Assembly (NCBI GenBank): GCA_965363355.1
Contig: CBDTTM010000002.1
Coordinates: 1 to 48,335, forward strand
Origin: CBDTTM01 sp965363355
GTDB lineage: Bacteria; Bacillota; Negativicutes; Selenomonadales; Selenomonadaceae
Direction: 5' to 3'
DNA: 48,335 nucleotides
The notes below the pieces were generated by a model. It did no database searches and was not told the origin of the DNA. It was given only the letters and a program-made list of their open reading frames with translations. A program made the position numbers and the translations under genes. Positions 17,167 to 25,583 of the stretch are shown here, piece after piece; the first letter of the stretch is position 1; each line of letters begins with the position of its first letter.

Positions 17167-18465
17167 CTACTTACTGACTACTAACGTAATATTCGCTAAT
17201 GACGGCTTTGCTGCATCCAGCGCTGATTCTTTCAATGATTGAACAAGATCCATGAAATTTATTGTCTTAGAGCCATCAAATTGCTCCGGCGTCACCCCTG
17301 CCGGATTTTCCATATTCCAATTTCTTACCCAATCCGGCAAAGTAAAACCGTTATAACTCGGTTCAACCACTGCATGAATAAGATTGATGCTATCCTTCCT
17401 CAATGTTTTTTCCGGTGTAAAGCTCATCGTTAATAAATAATCATCCGGTCGTTCGTTGTCTTCTTTAATTTGAAAATTTAAATCTCCGTCCATTTCTGTC
17501 GGCTGCCATACTCCATCACTTAAGACTTGCGCTTGTATTGATGTCTTTAATTTCCCCATATCCACCTTGCACCCATCGATAACCGGCTTATATGTAAATC
17601 TTGTCATAATCATTGCCTGATCACCGTAATCATCAATCCCAAATTCCTTCATGCGCTTATCCGCAATGTTCAGCTTTTCATCGGCAAAAACATTCTTACT
17701 ATCCACAATTTCCATTGTTGCTAAAGTAGGCACTTGATCCATCAAATTTTCTGACAAAAGCAGATACTGTGTTTCATTACTAGCTGCATTTTTATCCTTC
17801 CATCGCTGTAAAAACTCTTTTACATCATTTTCATGTCCAAGAATCATCATGTAAAATGGTCTGTATTTGTTGCTATCCGCACCGCTATTATAATTAAATT
17901 TCATATTATCTAACCCAACATCAAATATGTCACCATTAAATGGGTTTTTTATTCCGACAATTGCAACAGCTAAATGTTGCGCAAAATATTTCTCTTTAAT
18001 TTTTTTTGCTACATTGCTCCAATCCGAATTACTTTCAAACAAGTCCGTAACAACAATTGATAAATGATCCGAGTCCGTGCTGTCAATTACAGTATGTATA
18101 GCCGTAACTGTTTCATTATAAAAACTCGCTTCACTAAATTTCCGATGTTCTCGGCCTTCCAATGGTTGAACGGTTTCACCAAATCGAAAAAATTTTGTAT
18201 CGCCCATAGAATTTCCCACATCTTCTAAACGATCAGGTAAATTACGATATGCATTTCCCGATGCAATAGTTGTGTAACCCTGCATTGAATAAGTTGCATC
18301 CCAATAAACATCGACGTTTACCTTTTCCTTTTTTATATCCTGCTGAGCAAAAATACTTGGCACAATTATATTGTTTGCCGACTCGGAAAGTCCACATCCT
18401 GTCAACTGAAGCCCTATTAATATGAAAAATAGTACACCAATATATGAAACCCATTTCCATTTCAT
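17167..18465 (-). CDS. VWA-like lipoprotein, first gene of island operon
   Basis: A 432-residue predicted lipoprotein with lipobox LTGC near residue 24. Residues ~45-210 look like a von Willebrand A domain: VDVYWDATYSMQGY holds a DxTxSM variant of the metal-binding DxSxS motif, followed by LSIVVTDLFES and a later IVGIKN strand. The remaining ~220 residues are beta-rich and unassigned. I chose the ATG at 18465 because GGAGAG lies 8 bases upstream; the ATG at 18468 is 5 bases from it, and a longer frame reaches 18495 without a ribosome site. A terminator-like hairpin sits just upstream, so expression may be attenuated. Confidence 0.75.
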   Translation of the reverse strand: MKWKWVSYIGVLFFILIGLQLTGCGLSESANNIIVPSIFAQQDIKKEKVNVDVYWDATYSMQGYTTIASGNAYRNLPDRLEDVGNSMGDTKFFRFGETVQPLEGREHRKFSEASFYNETVTAIHTVIDSTDSDHLSIVVTDLFESNSDWSNVAKKIKEKYFAQHLAVAIVGIKNPFNGDIFDVGLDNMKFNYNSGADSNKYRPFYMMILGHENDVKEFLQRWKDKNAASNETQYLLLSENLMDQVPTLATMEIVDSKNVFADEKLNIADKRMKEFGIDDYGDQAMIMTRFTYKPVIDGCKVDMGKLKTSIQAQVLSDGVWQPTEMDGDLNFQIKEDNERPDDYLLTMSFTPEKTLRKDSINLIHAVVEPSYNGFTLPDWVRNWNMENPAGVTPEQFDGSKTINFMDLVQSLKESALDAAKPSLANITLVVSK

Positions 18466-18510
18466 CATAAAATCTCTCCGTTCCAATTCATTCAAATTTT
18501 ATATGTAAAC

Positions 18511-18560
18511 AAAAAAGACTGGGTACTATAACACTCATCATGCTTATAGTATCCAGCCTT
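18511..18560 (-). terminator. Leader hairpin / attenuator of the island operon
   Basis: On the minus strand a ~17-bp imperfect stem (18560-18544 with 18531-18515, one mismatch, one G-U) is followed by six T residues (18516-18511). It lies between a possible 16-codon ORF and the first operon gene. I see no strong promoter between it and that gene. Confidence 0.7.
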
Positions 18561-18611
18561 TTATTTTGCCCCTTTATTTAAAGAAACATCCAAAGCCCCC
18601 AAAAATAACAT
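18561..18611 (-). CDS. Candidate 16-residue leader peptide
   Basis: A short frame encoding MLFLGALDVSLNKGAK. AAGGAG lies about 8 bases before its ATG. Its TAA stop ends at 18561, directly next to the terminator stem that starts at 18560. A ribosome at the stop would cover the 5' arm of that stem. This is the geometry of translation-linked attenuation, but it could also be a small independent transcript. There is no homologue I can name. Confidence 0.45.
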   Translation of the reverse strand: MLFLGALDVSLNKGAK

Positions 18612-18978
18612 ATGATAACACTCCTTGTTATTATACTAAATCCTTTTATTTCAATAATTTTTTGCTTCAACTGCGTACATATTATATTATTTTACACAAA
18701 TCATAAATATCCTTCTCAATTTTCATGAAATTTTCATATTCATGTATTTTTTATAACAAACTAATATAAACTTCACCTAGACGGCAATAATAACTTGATC
18801 AAAGCCGAATTTTATAATGTTTATTAACAGAAATTCATCTGCATTAATAATTTATTTATAATTTTAAACAGAAAACTACATATAATAAATGTTTTTCAGT
18901 TTGTAAAACAAAAAAAATATCATCATTCATCGTTTTTGGTATATAATTAATATATATACTAAAAAGGAGAGTGGTTTC
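18612..18978. other. AT-rich divergent intergenic region
   Basis: This region separates the ten-gene minus-strand operon from the plus-strand ATPase. On the minus strand TATAAT elements occur at 18681-18686 and just before the small ORF, without good -35 matches. On the plus strand TATATAAT lies at about 18940-18948, upstream of the ATPase start. A 10-bp palindrome TTTCATGAAA lies at 18721-18730. I see no other gene. Confidence 0.5.
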
Positions 18979-20184
18979 ATGCTGGCTCGCGATTTTTACT
19001 TAAACCAAATTATTAAACATAAAGATACAGAATTCATCAAAATCCTCACCGGTATCCGTCGTTGTGGAAAATCTAGTTTGTTTCTCTTATACAAAGACCA
19101 TCTGCTGCAATACGGGATTACTAACGAACAAATCATCGAAATCAACTACGAAAAATTTCAATTTGATGATTTGCGCCAACCACAGGCATTACACGCTTAT
19201 ATTCAAAAACAAATTACTGATCCTGAAAAAAAATACTATCTGTTCGTGGACGAAGTCCAGGAACTCCATGAATGGGCTAAAGTGATAAACAGTCTGCGCG
19301 TAAGTTTTCCTCTTGATATTTATGTAACCGGCTCAAATTCACGTATTTTTTCTGGCGAATATCTGACCTACATCAGTGGGCGTTATGTAGAAATCAAAGT
19401 TTTTCCGCTCTCTTTTATGGAGTTCATGCAATTTCGCAATCTTCGCCTCGAAGAAAAAGAACCTGCATTCAATGAATATCTTCGTATTGGCTCTTTCCCC
19501 GCTACAGCTTTAACAATAAACAATGAACTCATTGAAAGCATCAATGCCGGCCTATTTGATTCCATTTTCAGCCGCGATATTATTTTACGTGGTAAACTTA
19601 GAGATGAAGGAAATTTTTATAAAGTGGCAAAGTTTGTGCTTGATAATATTGGCAACCAGCTTTCCGCCAACGCCATCGCCAATACGTTAAAATCACAGGG
19701 ACATCGCATATCTGTTGATGCCGTAGACAATTATCTCACCCTCATGTGCAATGCTTTTCTACTCTACCAATGTGAGCGCTATGACATCCGTGGCAAAGAA
19801 CGGCTGCGCACAAATGGGAAATATTATGTCGCCGATGTTGGCTTACGCAACCAATTGCTGGGATATCGAACCGGAAACATGGGGCATATTATAGAAAACA
19901 TCGTTTTCCTCGAGTTAAAACGCCGCGGTTATGAAATCAGCGTCGGCAAATATAACACCCTTGAAATTGATTTCGTTGCCATAAAAGGGCCTGATAAAAA
20001 ATACATTCAAGTTGCTTTAAGTGCTTTGGAAGAAACTGTCCTGCAAAGAGAGCTTGCTCCCTTCTATGAAGTTAAAGACAACTACCCTAAACTCCTCATT
20101 ACAATGGACACACTTGACTTATCCCAGGATGGCTTTGAGCATTTAAATCTCCTCGATTTTCTCTTGAATAAAAAACGCTTGTAA
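18979..20184 (+). CDS. AAA ATPase with DUF4143 domain
   Basis: A 401-residue ATPase of the AAA_14/DUF4143 group. The Walker A is LTGIRRCGKSSL near residue 25, the Walker B is YYLFVDEVQEL near 90, and a sensor-like VTGSNSRIF follows. KVFPLSFMEF is typical of the family. Residues ~200-400 form the DUF4143 part, with a nuclease-like LEIDFVA element near 335. These proteins are common near mobile elements, but their role is unknown. AAAGGAG precedes the ATG. It is transcribed away from the island operon and ends 15 bases before the right copy of the tRNA repeat. Confidence 0.88.
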   Translation: MLARDFYLNQIIKHKDTEFIKILTGIRRCGKSSLFLLYKDHLLQYGITNEQIIEINYEKFQFDDLRQPQALHAYIQKQITDPEKKYYLFVDEVQELHEWAKVINSLRVSFPLDIYVTGSNSRIFSGEYLTYISGRYVEIKVFPLSFMEFMQFRNLRLEEKEPAFNEYLRIGSFPATALTINNELIESINAGLFDSIFSRDIILRGKLRDEGNFYKVAKFVLDNIGNQLSANAIANTLKSQGHRISVDAVDNYLTLMCNAFLLYQCERYDIRGKERLRTNGKYYVADVGLRNQLLGYRTGNMGHIIENIVFLELKRRGYEISVGKYNTLEIDFVAIKGPDKKYIQVALSALEETVLQRELAPFYEVKDNYPKLLITMDTLDLSQDGFEHLNLLDFLLNKKRL

Positions 20185-20198
20185 AATATGTGCTTACG

Positions 20199-20273
20199 CT
20201 TCGTCTTCACCATGGATTTTTAATTCAACATCAAAAATTAAAGGCCTAGCGATTTTTCGCTAAGCCTTTTTGG
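20199..20273 (+). repeat. Direct repeat copy B (putative attR)
   Basis: A 75-base copy of the tRNA-Ala 3' end and its terminator, in the same orientation as 4706-4782. It has a C-to-T change in the acceptor-stem part, one deleted base, and a mismatch in the terminator stem. Drift in this copy and not in the functional tRNA fits a displaced, non-functional 3' end left by integration. Confidence 0.75.
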
Positions 20274-20275
20274 TT
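20241..20275 (+). terminator. Terminator copy after the DUF4143 ATPase
   Basis: AGGCCTAGCGA/TCGCTAAGCCT (one mismatch) followed by TTTTT. It is the repeated copy of the tRNA terminator and now probably ends the ATPase transcript. Confidence 0.75.
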
Positions 20276-20291
20276 TTTTTAAAATCTATAT

Positions 20292-22082
20292 TTATGATTT
20301 TTTCTGATGCTTTTTCAAGTACACTACATTATCGCCCTGTTTCTTTAATGGCATATTTTTTGCTTTTTTGGCGGCGATTTCTTCCGGTGTGAAGCCACGA
20401 TTCATTAAGGTTCTCGTATGCCAGCCCAGCATATTTATTTTTTCCATAAACAAGGAATCTTGTGCCATAGTCATCTTTGTCGAATGGCTATTTAATTGCA
20501 AAAATGAATATATATCTGCCGGCAGCATTCCATAGGCCAGCAAATGTTCGATTTCATGGCTCATTGCCAATGCAGCTTCCTTCTTATCGAAAGTATCTTC
20601 AAGAAAATCGACAAGTTTATCGAAAACCAGGGGATTGCTAACCACCGGGTTCTCTTGAAGAGTAAACACCTCTTCTTGCGATGGCAAATAAAATTCTACG
20701 TCACCTTGCATCTGCAAAATATCAGAAGCATTTGCTTCAAGCTCAACTGCACAAATTCCCTTTTCTTGTAAAATAAAATCCTTACATACTAAAGGAATGC
20801 TTTTTAAAAGTCCCAAAAGATCATCCTGAACAACATCGAATTCTTCATGAATATTGATCATATCCAGCAATACTGAAAACGGTGTGATTCCATATAACAT
20901 ATTGGCGGCATTTATGCAGGCAAGAATCCATTGCTGGCGCTCCCGTTTCTGTAAAAAACTAGGTTGTTCTGCCATTTCACAAAAATCTACTACTTCTTTG
21001 GGTAAATACATGACACCATTTGTTGCTTGAAAAATATAGCCTGTATTATACAACGTATAAAAATCATCATCTTCAGTCGACACATAAGGCTGTTTTGCTG
21101 CGAGAACTCGCTGCAAGCTAGCCATTTCAATTTTAGACAAGCATAAAAAATACTTTTCCATCGTACCGGGTTCTAACATTTTAGTCACCAATGCCTCAAT
21201 GACATCATTTTTAGACAACGATTTCAGTTCCACCAAATTCCAGCCCTGTGCAATATCCAAAAGATTCGAGATTTTATAGCTGCACAAGCATTGTTTCAAC
21301 AACGCATCGCCAGATTTATATTGTTTTTCTGCTCCATTTTGCCAATCGTTTTTTTTATTCAATTCGCTTAATCCGCTATCTGGCACGATTTCTAAATGGT
21401 CTTTCAACTTTGATCGCTTTGTTTTCTCTTTCCCTTTTTCTACTTTAGCAAAAAGACCGAAGTTGCCATTGCTTAAATCTTCATAAATTTCTGCAACATT
21501 TCGCGTTTCAACCTGATTCATGGATAAAAAACAGGTGTCCTCTAACTCCTCATTGACATCTTCTACACAATATTCTACCATTCGTTCTTTCATCGCTTCT
21601 AATATTTCCTCATAATCGGAATCGTCTTCACCTTCACCGTTCTGCAAAAACTCTTCGAATGCATAAACGCCACCGCAATCTTCGGGTGGACAATCGCCCT
21701 TATATTTTACGACCTCCGGATAATTTTCCGCATAGTCATTGAGGATTTCTTCAACAACGACTTTATGCGTCCAATCGTCGCCAAAATCATACGTATACGT
21801 AAACCACCCTTCCCCTTCAACATATGTATCTATATAATTTTTATCCGCTTCAATACTTTCTCTATCCATGAGAGAAAAATTATCAAAGAACTCATTCGTT
21901 TCAACTACATTGATTTTCTGTTTTGGAAAATCAAAGCCAGATAAGTGGCTGCCGTCCCAGCCCATCACAATATTAAACACAACTGATAACTGACTGAACG
22001 TCAGCCCCTGTGGAACAATACAGCGACGCCAAATTGGCGGATGCGTGTCCTTTAGTGTTATTTTGAATTGATATGCTTTCAT
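20292..22082 (-). CDS. Plasmid pRiA4b ORF-3-like protein with long C-terminus
   Basis: A 596-residue protein. The first ~175 residues match the pRiA4b ORF-3 family: AYQFKITLKDTHPPIWRR, then MGWDGSHLSGF, YDFGDDWTHKV and PPEDCGGVYAFEEF. This family is found near IS and plasmid genes; its function is unproven. The remaining ~420 residues are mostly helical and unassigned. GGGAGG lies 9 bases before the ATG, and a likely promoter (TTTGCT, 16 bases, TATAAT on the minus strand at 22199-22172) lies upstream. It lies just outside the right island repeat. Confidence 0.8.
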   Translation of the reverse strand: MKAYQFKITLKDTHPPIWRRCIVPQGLTFSQLSVVFNIVMGWDGSHLSGFDFPKQKINVVETNEFFDNFSLMDRESIEADKNYIDTYVEGEGWFTYTYDFGDDWTHKVVVEEILNDYAENYPEVVKYKGDCPPEDCGGVYAFEEFLQNGEGEDDSDYEEILEAMKERMVEYCVEDVNEELEDTCFLSMNQVETRNVAEIYEDLSNGNFGLFAKVEKGKEKTKRSKLKDHLEIVPDSGLSELNKKNDWQNGAEKQYKSGDALLKQCLCSYKISNLLDIAQGWNLVELKSLSKNDVIEALVTKMLEPGTMEKYFLCLSKIEMASLQRVLAAKQPYVSTEDDDFYTLYNTGYIFQATNGVMYLPKEVVDFCEMAEQPSFLQKRERQQWILACINAANMLYGITPFSVLLDMINIHEEFDVVQDDLLGLLKSIPLVCKDFILQEKGICAVELEANASDILQMQGDVEFYLPSQEEVFTLQENPVVSNPLVFDKLVDFLEDTFDKKEAALAMSHEIEHLLAYGMLPADIYSFLQLNSHSTKMTMAQDSLFMEKINMLGWHTRTLMNRGFTPEEIAAKKAKNMPLKKQGDNVVYLKKHQKKS

Positions 22083-22298
22083 CTTCTATTGCCTCCCTGA
22101 TATAACTGTAGATTTTTTGCTATATTTCATTACAAGGTGCATATAGTTCTTTTCGAAAACAAAAATTTACTATTATAGAACATTTTAACACGTAGCAAAC
22201 TCACCTGCAATGCAGCATTCAAGCGCAACCTATTCTTTTCCTTGAATTGCTGGAAAATATTTTATTTTATACTGCCAAAGATATTTCCCGTGCTTCAT

Positions 22299-22661
22299 TT
22301 ATCTTATATCAGATGCTTCCTCTTTATTAATTTTTTCTATTTTATCTGCATGAGACACGCCCCATTGGTTTAATGTACACAATATAGGCAACAGGCTTTC
22401 TCCTTCTTTTGACAAGGAATATTCGACTTTTGGTGGAACCTGCTGATATATTTTTCTAGTAATCAGATGGTCCTGCTCTAATTCTCTTAATTGTTGTGTA
22501 AGCATCTTTGGCGTTATATATTGCAATTTTCGCTGCAATTCATTGAATCGCATTTTTTCTTTTCCCAAATACCATAAGATCAAAACTTTCCATTTCCCGC
22601 CAATAATAGACAGCGTCAACTCCATTGAACAATGATATATATTATTCCCAAAGCAAATCAC
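22299..22661 (-). CDS. HxlR-family transcriptional regulator
   Basis: A 120-residue winged-helix regulator of the HxlR (DUF24) family. Typical parts are YHCSMELTLSIIGGKWKVLILWYLG, with the early Cys used for redox sensing in some members, then RFNELQRKL, ITPKMLTQQLRELEQDHLI and the wing VEYSLSKEGESL. The likely start is GTG at 22661, 8 bases after AAGGAG; a longer TTG start at 22682 overlaps that site. It is divergent from an MFS exporter and probably controls it. Confidence 0.88.
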   Translation of the reverse strand: MICFGNNIYHCSMELTLSIIGGKWKVLILWYLGKEKMRFNELQRKLQYITPKMLTQQLRELEQDHLITRKIYQQVPPKVEYSLSKEGESLLPILCTLNQWGVSHADKIEKINKEEASDIR

Positions 22662-22768
22662 AACCAAGTCTCCTTTAGCCAAACCAAAATTTTAACACTA
22701 CCCAATTTTATAGTGGGTTCCTTAAAAGTGCGTACTTATATTTACCTTATCCTATCCTCTATACTAAA

Positions 22769-22788
22769 TGCAAGGAACGTTCCTTGCA
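22769..22788. promoter_or_regulatory. 20-bp palindrome, likely HxlR operator
   Basis: TGCAAGGAACGTTCCTTGCA is a perfect 20-bp palindrome between the divergent HxlR and MFS genes. It lies 12 bases downstream of a TATACT -10-like element and 22 bases before the MFS start, so a bound regulator would block transcription. Confidence 0.6.
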
Positions 22789-22810
22789 CGCAACTAGGAG
22801 GTTTGTATAG

Positions 22811-24040
22811 ATGAAAATTTCAGACAAAAAAAATGATCGCTTTATTTTCCTTTTATTCTTGATTGGATTTTTACTGGGACTTGGTGTCGATTTATATGTC
22901 CCATCACTACCTGCAATCACAAAATATTTTAGCACGCAGCCACTGCTTGTGCAATCGAGTATCAGCCTGTATATGTTCGGATATGGGATTGCCCAAATTT
23001 TTTTTGGTATAGCATCGGATTGTACTGGCCGCCGGAAAATTTTATGTAAAGCGAGTTTGTCCTACGCTCTCATAAGCTTTTTCATTGCCTATTCCCCAAG
23101 TATTTTTGTACTTGACTTGCTTCGCTTTGCGCAGGGCATAGCTGTCGCTGGCCTAGCCGTAGTGGGAAGGGCAATGCTCGTAGATTGTTTTTCTGGCAAC
23201 GATTTAGTAAAAGCCAGCAGCTGGTTTGGCTTAAGTTGGTCACTAGGCCCAATCATCGGCCCTTTTATCGGAAGCTATCTGCAACTCTTTTTAGGCTGGC
23301 ATGGCTCTTTCTATTTTTTTAGTTTCTATGGATTTGCATTGTATGCTTTCATTGTCTATAAAATTCCAGAGACCGCTCCGACACGTCAGGAATTTAATAC
23401 CGCTCCCATTCTTAAAACAATCCAAAAGGTTGCAAGCCAACCAATTTTCATAGCAATGACAATGATTGGCGGCCTTGGATATGCAGCAATTGTCGCCTTC
23501 AATATTATGGGACCATTTATTCTTCAAGAACTTTTAGGTTTCAGTGTCATTGATTATGGATACATTGCGTTACTACTTGGTCTGTCGTATTTTCTCGGAT
23601 GTACTGCAAACCGCATAATGGGAAAATATTTTTCAGCAGATATGATCCTAATCTATTCCTGCTTAGCCGCTTTTTTTCTTAGCTGTTTGTTCTGCATTGC
23701 AACGCTTCACGATGCCCTTTCAAGCAGCATTCTCTTATTTTTTACGTTGCTTATCTTCTTTTGCTGTGGTTTTATTGTGCCCTGCACTTTGGCCAAATCG
23801 ATGTCTATCTTCCCCCAGCATGCTGGAACAGCAAGTTCTATTTTCGGTGCATTATCTGGAATCATCGTAGCTGTCATAACTATTTTTTCGGGAATGATCT
23901 CTCTCAGCAGCATTCTGCCGCTTGGATTTCTTTATATTTTCTTATTCACCCTAAGCGTTATTTCGCTAAAGTTTTCTTTAAAAACTCAGCCCAAAATCAA
24001 ATATTCTTTAGGTTCACAAAACCATGATTTTTTAAAGTAA
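22811..24040 (+). CDS. MFS drug-resistance transporter (Bcr/CflA type)
   Basis: A 409-residue major facilitator with 12 predicted helices. Signs of the Bcr/CflA drug:H+ antiporter group are LGVDLYVPSLPAI in helix 1, the motif-A loop GIASDCTGRRKILC between helices 2 and 3, and RFAQGIAVAGLAVVGRAMLVD in helix 4. It exports toxic small molecules across the cytoplasmic membrane. It has AGGAGG 8 bases before ATG, lies behind a palindromic operator, and is divergent from HxlR. The substrate is unknown. Confidence 0.9.
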   Translation: MKISDKKNDRFIFLLFLIGFLLGLGVDLYVPSLPAITKYFSTQPLLVQSSISLYMFGYGIAQIFFGIASDCTGRRKILCKASLSYALISFFIAYSPSIFVLDLLRFAQGIAVAGLAVVGRAMLVDCFSGNDLVKASSWFGLSWSLGPIIGPFIGSYLQLFLGWHGSFYFFSFYGFALYAFIVYKIPETAPTRQEFNTAPILKTIQKVASQPIFIAMTMIGGLGYAAIVAFNIMGPFILQELLGFSVIDYGYIALLLGLSYFLGCTANRIMGKYFSADMILIYSCLAAFFLSCLFCIATLHDALSSSILLFFTLLIFFCCGFIVPCTLAKSMSIFPQHAGTASSIFGALSGIIVAVITIFSGMISLSSILPLGFLYIFLFTLSVISLKFSLKTQPKIKYSLGSQNHDFLK

Positions 24041-24101
24041 AAATTTATTACAAATCAGGCCACCTATTTGCAAATGAATTTCTTTCTCAAAGACTTGCTA
24101 A

Positions 24102-24148
24102 ATAGTAAACATTTGTGTATTATATAATAGTACATATTTATTTACTAT
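24102..24148. promoter_or_regulatory. Promoter flanked by inverted half-sites
   Basis: ATAGTAAA at 24102-24109 and TTTACTAT at 24141-24148 are exact reverse complements and flank a TATAAT element at 24122-24127, upstream of the unknown membrane protein gene. They could be operator half-sites. Confidence 0.4.
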
Positions 24149-24164
24149 CTAGAAAGAGGTTTTT

Positions 24165-24806
24165 ATGATTCAATCCAGTAATGAAAGATTATTTTATTTT
24201 TCCGTCAACTCGGCTAAATATTTCAGCATTTTATTCGCCTTGGCAATCATTCCATTGTCTGCCATTTTGCCTGCATCAATTAGTTGGGAAAATGGTCCAT
24301 TAGAAGATTTTCAAGTGCTCTTGCTATTTTCTGGTTGCTTAATCAGTTTATATTTCTACAAACAAGCTCCTCACTCGCGCTTCCGTAAAATGTGGCTGAC
24401 GACCAGTGGCCTTTTCTTACTGCTTACGGGCAGAGAACTAAGCTGGGGGCGCGTCTTCTTTCAAACAAAACTGACAACACATGGTCCAGAATTTTTGTCC
24501 ATGAGTCATATTCCCCACCATATGATTATTAACATTTTGCTTGGCTGTTTGATTTTAGCAGTATTGGCCGGGATAATTTTTTTCGTTCCTTGGGGAAAAT
24601 TATTTTTTGATATTCCTTGGCCGACTTCTTTCATCTTTTTGCTATTCCTTGGTGCGCTGTTATCGACGATTGGTGACCACAGCTGGATTTTCCCATCTGA
24701 CCAAGGTGAGAACATGGAAGAACTCGGTGAGATTTTAATGTATTCTCTGCTTTTACATCTGACGCTATACTATCATTATTGGCTAAAAAAATTAGATTGT
24801 AACTAA
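24165..24806 (+). CDS. Six-helix membrane protein, unknown
   Basis: A 213-residue polytopic membrane protein that I cannot assign. About six hydrophobic segments are present. Charged motifs lie next to helices: SWENGPLEDFQ (~45), GRELSWGRVFF (~98) and GENMEELGEILMYS (~192). Acidic residues that close to the membrane suggest an ion- or lipid-linked function. It has AGAAAGAGG before its ATG and its own promoter, and shares a bidirectional terminator with the next operon. Confidence 0.65.
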   Translation: MIQSSNERLFYFSVNSAKYFSILFALAIIPLSAILPASISWENGPLEDFQVLLLFSGCLISLYFYKQAPHSRFRKMWLTTSGLFLLLTGRELSWGRVFFQTKLTTHGPEFLSMSHIPHHMIINILLGCLILAVLAGIIFFVPWGKLFFDIPWPTSFIFLLFLGALLSTIGDHSWIFPSDQGENMEELGEILMYSLLLHLTLYYHYWLKKLDCN

Positions 24807-24815
24807 GGTTCGAAT

Positions 24816-24895
24816 AAAAAACACTTCCCGCGATATTGTCCTCTCATCTGATGATATAGATGGTATAGAGGCTTTTTCGCGGGAAGTGTTTTTTT
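24816..24895. terminator. Bidirectional terminator
   Basis: AAAAAACACTTCCCGCGA (24816-24833) pairs perfectly with the arm at 24877-24894. The convergent genes end on either side; the stop of the minus-strand DUF1847 gene overlaps the right arm. A smaller hairpin may fold in the loop. Confidence 0.9.
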
Positions 24896-25550
24896 AGTCC
24901 TTATCGACTTCCAGTAAACGATGAAAATAACTGTTAGCTCCGTATAGAGCTGCGACTGGATTGTGCCCAGTGACACGGTCTTTGGTAACAAGAGTCGTCA
25001 CCGGCGCCTTTGCATAGCGGTAGAATAAGCTGTCATGTCCAACGCACAGTCCGACGACGACATTGAGCTGTGTTTTTTGCTTGTTGAGTAGTTTTGCCTG
25101 CCAAACGGGATTGCAAATATGCTCAAAGGATTTGCGCAGGTATTTTTGTTCGATGCCGATCTCCGTTTTGTCGATGGCACCTACTTTACAGGCGACGCCA
25201 AAGACCTCAAATCCGTGCAGCTTTAAAATGCGGGCAAAAACTCGGCTTTCTTCGATGAGTCCGATGCAAGTCGCTACACCGATTTTTTTTGCTCCGATGC
25301 GCCGGGCAAATTCCATGATTTCTTCTACTCTCGTGTATTTTCCATAAAAGGCACCCTCGACCTCAGCTCCGGCAACCGCCAGCGTTCGAACTTCTTCATT
25401 ATCTCGGTAAAGCGCTTTGATGCTTTCTATTTCTTTTTCGGATAATTGGGTTGTCAGGCAAAAATCCGGATATTTTCCTTCTGCCTTGTTACAGGTGTTC
25501 ACGCCACAATCCGTGCAGCTCAGGCAATTGCTCTGTTTTTTATGTTCCAT
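24894..25550 (-). CDS. DUF1847 cysteine-rich metal-binding protein
   Basis: A 218-residue protein of the DUF1847 family, predicted to bind metal. The N-terminal cysteine cluster is CLSCTDCGVNTC, followed by a C in DFCLTT. Later come GVATCIGLIEESR, ACKVGAIDK, EHICNP and VVGLCVGHDSLF, each with a conserved Cys. The start at 25550 has GAGGAG 9 bases upstream; a longer frame to 25583 lacks one. It is the last gene of the ABC importer/enolase operon. The family has no proven reaction. Placement suggests a role with the imported compound or its metal cofactor. Confidence 0.85.
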   Translation of the reverse strand: MEHKKQSNCLSCTDCGVNTCNKAEGKYPDFCLTTQLSEKEIESIKALYRDNEEVRTLAVAGAEVEGAFYGKYTRVEEIMEFARRIGAKKIGVATCIGLIEESRVFARILKLHGFEVFGVACKVGAIDKTEIGIEQKYLRKSFEHICNPVWQAKLLNKQKTQLNVVVGLCVGHDSLFYRYAKAPVTTLVTKDRVTGHNPVAALYGANSYFHRLLEVDKD

Positions 25551-25583
25551 ACAAAAAATCTCCTCTGTCTCATTTAGCATCAA

